Assembly: GCA_002435325.1 (NCBI GenBank) | Contig: DJMJ01000041.1 | Span: 132,445-196,444 of the forward strand | Reading direction: 5' to 3' | From: Nitrospira sp. UBA6493 | Lineage (GTDB): Bacteria > Nitrospirota > Nitrospiria > Nitrospirales > Nitrospiraceae | Length of the DNA stretch: 64,000 bases | Part shown: positions 59,990 through 64,000 of the stretch, one piece after another | Numbering within the stretch: position 1 is the stretch's first letter | Layout: each line of letters starts with the position of its first letter | Notes under the pieces: generated by a model | What the model was told of the DNA's origin: nothing | Databases searched by the model: none | The model's input: the letters and a program-made list of their open reading frames with translations, nothing else | Made by a program: the position numbers and the translations under genes

Positions 59990-60177
59990 CAGAGGCCTGA
60001 AAAGTTTCCCCGCGGAGCCAAGTCCAGCCTCCCGTATGCCCTGCGGCGAGCTCGAGATCATATCCCAGAGTTTTTCTACAGCCTGCGTCTACGCCCCCTG
60101 CGACTCTCCTCAAGCCCTCCCGGTTCGTGTACAATCCGCGGATGCTTCGTCCGCGCCACGCTGAGGAGACCGGTACC

Positions 60178-61149
60178 GTGCGTCACATGCGATGGGTCCA
60201 GAGAATATATTCGCCTCTCCTATCGGGCCTACTGGCCTTTCTCTGGCTCGCACCGGCTTCCCCGATCCTGGCTGCGATGCAGCTCGAGGACCGCATTGTC
60301 GCCGTCGTGAACTCCGATCTCATCATGTTGTCGGACGTCAAACGGGAACTTGCCCCTGAACAGGACCGCCTGAGGAAATACCACCAGGGTGACGAATTGG
60401 CCCAGCGGCTCAAGATGGCCGAATACATGGCCCTGACTAAAATGATCGAACGGCGCCTGCAGCTTCAGGAAGCCAAGAGCAAAAGCGTGGACGTGTCGGA
60501 TCAAGAGGTCAAACAGGCGATCCAGCAGATGAAGCAGCAGGGAGAGAAGGTGGACGAAGCCGATCCGTTGACTTTTCAAAACGTTCGGGATCAGCTCATC
60601 CTTCTCCGGGTGGTCGACCGCGAAATCCGCCACAACGTGATGGTGGGCGAAACGGAACTAAAACGCTATTATCAAGAACACCGGGACCGCTTTGCCCTCC
60701 CCGAAGAATACACACTGAGCCAGATTCTCATTCAACCCCGCTCGGCCGACGGCGCAGCCGAAGCGCTGGAGAAGGCGCGCATCGCCTTGGCGGATCTCAA
60801 ACGCGGCGAGAAGTTCGAGGATGTCGCGTTGCATTATTCGGATGGACTGAACGCGTCGCGGGGCGGGCGGCTCGGTCTCGTCCGGCAGGGAGAGCTGACG
60901 CCCGCCATCGAACGCGCGATCTCGCCGCTCGTGCCGGGGGGAATTTCCGACATCGTGGAAACCGCCGAAGGGTTTCACATCGTCCGCGTCGACGAGAAAA
61001 CTCCCAAACAGTTCCGGCCCTTTGACGAAGTGAAGTTTGAAATTCAGGCGCTGGTGTTTCAGCAAAAGAGCGAGGATGTCTTCCAGTCCTGGCTGGTGAA
61101 TCTCAAAAACAAAGCCTATATCGAAATCAAGTTTTCGCCCAATCCCTGA
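60178..61149 (+). CDS. SurA-like periplasmic chaperone/peptidyl-prolyl isomerase
   Basis: 323 residues. The signal peptide ends near SPILAAMQ. A SurA_N domain (DRIVAVVNSDLIMLSDVKRE, MIERRLQLQEAKSKSVDVSD) precedes one parvulin domain (YTLSQILIQPRSADG, RGEKFEDVALHYSDGLNASR, GGISDIVETAEGFHIVRVDE). E. coli SurA has two parvulin domains; one is present here. GTG 60178 has GAGGAG 9 nt upstream and is preferred to ATG 60187. A TACAAT -10-like hexamer lies at 60130. The 3' end overlaps engB by 23 nt, convergent. Confidence 0.85.
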   Translation: MRHMRWVQRIYSPLLSGLLAFLWLAPASPILAAMQLEDRIVAVVNSDLIMLSDVKRELAPEQDRLRKYHQGDELAQRLKMAEYMALTKMIERRLQLQEAKSKSVDVSDQEVKQAIQQMKQQGEKVDEADPLTFQNVRDQLILLRVVDREIRHNVMVGETELKRYYQEHRDRFALPEEYTLSQILIQPRSADGAAEALEKARIALADLKRGEKFEDVALHYSDGLNASRGGRLGLVRQGELTPAIERAISPLVPGGISDIVETAEGFHIVRVDEKTPKQFRPFDEVKFEIQALVFQQKSEDVFQSWLVNLKNKAYIEIKFSPNP

Positions 61150-61729
61150 GAACGCCCCAGAGATGATCCCGCCCCTCTCCGGTCACAATGGAATAGGGAA
61201 TCAGCATCTGCCCTTCCGGCAACGCCAGTTCGCGATGCGTGTCGCGGAGCGTACGGACCCGCTCGCTCGGCTTGAGCTTATCGACTTTCGTCGCCACCAC
61301 CAGCGGATCGCGCCCGATGGACCGCAGCCAGGCGACCGTCTGACGATCCTGTTCGGTTACCACCCGGCTTTCGACCAGCTGCACCACGCCAAGCAGCGAC
61401 GGTTGTTCCGACAGGTATGAATCGATCAGCGGTCCCCATTCGGCCCGGATCGACTTAGAAACTCTGGCAAAGCCATACCCCGGCAAGTCCACCAGATAAA
61501 ACTTCGCCAAGCCGGGGTCCGAGGTCGTGATCAAGAACAAATTCACGGCTCTGGTTTTCCCCGGCGTCCGGCTGACTTTAGCAAGACCCTTCCGATTCAG
61601 CAGCGAATTGATCAGGGAGGACTTCCCGACGTTCGACCGGCCGACAATGGCAATCTCGGGAATATCGCCTTGAGGAAAATGTTCTGGGGCCACGCAACTT
61701 TTGATAAACTCAGCCGAAAGAATTTTCAT
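61127..61729 (-). CDS. engB: GTPase EngB/YihA
   Basis: Ribosome-associated GTPase required for 50S assembly and cell division. 200 residues. G1 is AIVGRSNVGKSSLINSLL, G2 includes SRTPGKTRAVNLF, G3 is DLPGYGFARVS and G4 is VATKVDKLK. ATG 61729 (MKILSAEFIKSCVAPEHFPQ) is chosen over a frame from 61783. Confidence 0.95.
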   Translation of the reverse strand: MKILSAEFIKSCVAPEHFPQGDIPEIAIVGRSNVGKSSLINSLLNRKGLAKVSRTPGKTRAVNLFLITTSDPGLAKFYLVDLPGYGFARVSKSIRAEWGPLIDSYLSEQPSLLGVVQLVESRVVTEQDRQTVAWLRSIGRDPLVVATKVDKLKPSERVRTLRDTHRELALPEGQMLIPYSIVTGEGRDHLWGVLRDWAKT

Positions 61730-61813
61730 GGTCGTCTCATACATGGAAGGCCGACGAATTCCGGCCCATACCCTGTGACACACTAACAGAACGACGATCG
61801 AGAAACACCCCCT

Positions 61814-62548
61814 ATGGCGAAGCCAACCAGCCGCCGGACCTTTGCGCGCCTCCTGCTATGGGTCATCCTGTTGATCGGGATCCCGTTGAGCCTGCTCGCC
61901 TTTTCCTGGCTGCTCACGCTCCCGGATGTCTCCGCCCTCGCCACAAAGAATCCCGGTCCGACGGCGCTCATGGAGCATCGCCAGGAAATAAGCCGTGCGG
62001 AACACCGCCCGGTTTCACGACAGTGGACCTGGGTGCCGCTCACGCGGATTTCCCCGCATCTGCAACACGCGGTGATCGCGGCCGAAGACGCCTCCTTCTT
62101 CATTCACGAAGGCTTCGATTGGGAAGGCATCAAGGACGCGGCCATGCACAATCTGGAAGCGGGCGAGCTGAAGCGAGGCGGCAGCACCATCACCCAGCAG
62201 CTGGCGAAGAATCTCTACTTGTCATCTGAACGGTCGATGCTGCGCAAGGCGCGCGAGGCGCTGATTACGCGCTCGCTCGAACACCACCTGACCAAGGAAC
62301 GGATTCTCGAACTCTATTTGAACGTCGCCGAATGGGGAAACGGCGTGTATGGCGCGGAAGCGGCGGCCCGCCATCATTTCGGCAAATCGGCGCAGGAACT
62401 GACGCCCGACGAAGCAGCCTGGCTGGCGGCCATCCTTCCCTCTCCCAGGCGCTACGACCCGCTCCGTAAAACGACCTCGCTGACCAAGCGGCATCTGCGC
62501 ATTGCGAGGAGCATGAACAAGATCCCGACCATCTCTTCGGGGCGTTGA
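61814..62548 (+). CDS. mtgA: Monofunctional peptidoglycan glycosyltransferase
   Basis: GT51 enzyme polymerising lipid II in the periplasm. 244 residues. An N-terminal TM anchor (RLLLWVILLIGIPLSLLAF) is followed by the GT51 motifs AVIAAEDASFFIHEGFDWEG (catalytic Glu), GGSTITQQLAKNLYLS and RILELYLNVAEWGNGVYGAE. No transpeptidase domain is present. ATG 61814. The start lies 84 nt from the divergent engB start. Confidence 0.95.
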   Translation: MAKPTSRRTFARLLLWVILLIGIPLSLLAFSWLLTLPDVSALATKNPGPTALMEHRQEISRAEHRPVSRQWTWVPLTRISPHLQHAVIAAEDASFFIHEGFDWEGIKDAAMHNLEAGELKRGGSTITQQLAKNLYLSSERSMLRKAREALITRSLEHHLTKERILELYLNVAEWGNGVYGAEAAARHHFGKSAQELTPDEAAWLAAILPSPRRYDPLRKTTSLTKRHLRIARSMNKIPTISSGR

Positions 62549-62576
62549 GGATGTGACCGGAACAGGCGAGGAATCG

Positions 62577-63509
62577 TCAAAACCGATCTTTCACAACCGG
62601 CCTTCCCTTCCCATCCCACCAGCCCGCCGCCATGCGGGGTGTCACGTGATGGATGGCGAAGCGGCCGTCCGGCGCGATGACCAATGTACCGGCGGCTCCA
62701 TCGATTCTGGTCACCAGCTTGCGCAGCACCGCGCGAGCGGCCATGGCCGGACTCATGCCTCGCTCCAGCCGATCGCAGATGTCCTTCGCAACAGCAATCC
62801 GGATGATCCCTTCCCCCAACCCTGTCATCGACACGGCGCCGCTCACATTGTCGGCATAGACGCCGCAGCCGATGATCGGCGTGTCGCCCACGCGTCCCGG
62901 CAACATCAAATCGATTCCCCCGGTAGAGGCTCCGGCAGCAACCGTCCCTGTCCGGTCCAGCGCGACCGCGCCGACCGTTTCTTTCCCGGCCCGCTCGCGC
63001 AAGACCAGGCCGCCCGAAGTCATCGCGCGATAGAGCTGCAAGGTCTTCGGAGCCAGGGCACGCGTCATCGTCGTCTTGCGCACCGCATGGCCCGATGGCC
63101 GGCGCGGCTGCCGTTCCAGCTGGAAATGTCTCGCAAAGGCTGACGCGGGCTTCCCGACGAGCAGCACGTGAGACGTTTGTTCCATCACCAAACGCGCCGC
63201 GGAAATCGGATGGACGATCCCTTCGATCGACGCCACAGCCCCGGCCAACAGCTCCTGCCCTTCCATGATCGAGGCATCCATGCGCCGCACTCCGTCAAGC
63301 TGCACATGCGAGCCCCTGCCGGCATTGAAGAGGCCGCTCTGCTCCAAGACGCCGATAGTCTGTTCGACGGCGGTAAGCGCGGAGGCGCCCCGATCCAACA
63401 AGTGGTAACCGATCTGCAACGCGGCGGTGAGACAGTCTGCCTGCACGGCGGTCATCCGGCGGAGACCGGCTCCGCCGTGCGCGAGAAGAAGGGGACGGAC
63501 AGGCTTCAA
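62577..63509 (-). CDS. Isoaspartyl peptidase/L-asparaginase (Ntn hydrolase)
   Basis: 310 residues. Plant-type asparaginase family. The precursor is cleaved before the catalytic Thr in GKETVGAVALDRTGTVAAG. Upstream are HGGAGLRRM, ALTAVEQTIGVLEQSGLFNA and GRGSHVQLDGVRRMDASIME. Downstream are TSTGGID-type GASTGGIDLMLPGRVGDTP and MTGLGEGIIRIAVA. Removes isoaspartyl dipeptides and hydrolyses asparagine. ATG 63509 overlaps the upstream stop (ATGA). Confidence 0.93.
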   Translation of the reverse strand: MKPVRPLLLAHGGAGLRRMTAVQADCLTAALQIGYHLLDRGASALTAVEQTIGVLEQSGLFNAGRGSHVQLDGVRRMDASIMEGQELLAGAVASIEGIVHPISAARLVMEQTSHVLLVGKPASAFARHFQLERQPRRPSGHAVRKTTMTRALAPKTLQLYRAMTSGGLVLRERAGKETVGAVALDRTGTVAAGASTGGIDLMLPGRVGDTPIIGCGVYADNVSGAVSMTGLGEGIIRIAVAKDICDRLERGMSPAMAARAVLRKLVTRIDGAAGTLVIAPDGRFAIHHVTPRMAAGWWDGKGRPVVKDRF

Positions 63510-64000
63510 TTGAGCAACAAATCCCTCGCCCGTTGATAGGCGGGATCCTGCATGCGGTCCAGATTGGACCGGACAAACCCCAACCCGGTCACACAGAGCT
63601 CGAAATTCTCTGAGAGCTTGCGGAACAAGGGCGGATCGATCTCAGACCCATGATCGCCGATCTGCCCCACAATGCCGTAGGAGCGTTTGCCGGCCTTCAC
63701 ATAATCCACGAGGAAATCCTTGTGATAGATCATGCCCGCCGATTTCAAACGGCGCAAATACTCCGGAAAGAGCCCGGCCATGAACAAGGTGAAATCCCCG
63801 ATATGCCGGTGCACATCACGCTCGCGTTCGAGCGACTGGGCATCGAGCAGGACTTCGGATTCATACAACAGATCGACGACGGTCTCCACCGGCTTCTCCT
63901 GCCGGTCGCGGATCTTATAGAGCTCATCGGCGGAGGTAAAGTCGACGAGGAGATTGGACACATAGCTGGTCACATTGAGATCAGGCCAGCCGAGATGTTC
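63506..64000 (-). CDS. Conserved hypothetical protein, partial (N-terminus beyond window edge)
   Basis: The frame is open to the window edge (EHLGWPDLNVTSYVSNLL) with no stop between 63973 and 64000, so the start lies outside. At least 164 residues are visible. They are mostly helical (DRQEKPVETVVDLLYESEVL, FTLFMAGLFPEYLRRLKS, DYVKAGKRSYGIVGQIGD). No metal or nucleotide motif is visible and I do not recognise the family. The stop overlaps the isoaspartyl-peptidase start, so the two are translationally coupled. Confidence 0.75.
   Translation of the reverse strand, partial: EHLGWPDLNVTSYVSNLLVDFTSADELYKIRDRQEKPVETVVDLLYESEVLLDAQSLERERDVHRHIGDFTLFMAGLFPEYLRRLKSAGMIYHKDFLVDYVKAGKRSYGIVGQIGDHGSEIDPPLFRKLSENFELCVTGLGFVRSNLDRMQDPAYQRARDLLLN

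Overview
The window is about 60% GC, densely coded and uninterrupted by phage or complete insertion sequences. It looks like chromosome of a Gram-negative bacterium: lptE, two heptose-biosynthesis genes (gmhA, rfaE2), a secretin, a SurA-like chaperone and lipoproteins all imply an outer membrane. Gene content and style resemble Nitrospira (Nitrospirota). That assignment is an inference from remembered gene neighbourhoods and was not tested by a search.

Layout. 1-9.1 kb: secretin (gspD), MtfA-like peptidase, tRNA-His, pyrF, rpsT, and the leuS-lptE-holA group. 9.2-16.1 kb: methyltransferase, HAD phosphatase, der, a duplicated-domain exported protein, an ECF sigma/anti-sigma pair and a large exported protein. 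16.3-19.9 kb: a hybrid histidine kinase broken in its HisKA domain, followed by a response regulator. 20-33.6 kb: M20 peptidase, small exported proteins, an acetate-transporter family protein, an operon of HTH-metallo-beta-lactamase fusion plus two membrane metalloproteases, and a five-gene operon pyk / exported protein / gph / two M16 peptidases. 33.7-43 kb is the accessory stretch: a secreted barnase-like RNase with its barstar, hemL, a damaged staphylococcal-nuclease gene, a TIR-domain gene and a frameshifted secreted-type metalloprotease. 43.1-47.3 kb: an orphan CARF-family (TIGR02710-like) gene in an operon with a thioesterase and a 37-residue membrane protein, then gmhA, a deoxyhypusine-synthase-like gene and a SprT-like gene. 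47.3-54.9 kb: two more large Cache/PAS sensor proteins, both interrupted by stop codons and/or frameshifts. 55.1-64 kb: rfaE2, mfd, two parvulin chaperones, engB, mtgA, an isoaspartyl-peptidase and a partial conserved gene.

The most striking pattern is selective decay. All three paralogous Cache-PAS sensor proteins, at two separate loci, are broken (a ~29-nt deletion, three in-frame amber codons, one 1-nt frameshift), and one HPt domain has lost its phosphoacceptor histidine, while every housekeeping gene is intact. The secreted protease and the nuclease are also frameshifted. Whether these are real mutations or assembly errors needs read-level checking.

Other items worth attention are the TIR protein with an unrecognised C-terminal domain, the CARF protein without CRISPR and with the HEPN arginine apparently replaced, the RNase/barstar pair, two intergenic inverted-repeat elements with related cores, heptameric repeats at gene starts, and several genes whose best -10 hexamer lies so close to the start codon that their mRNAs may be leaderless.
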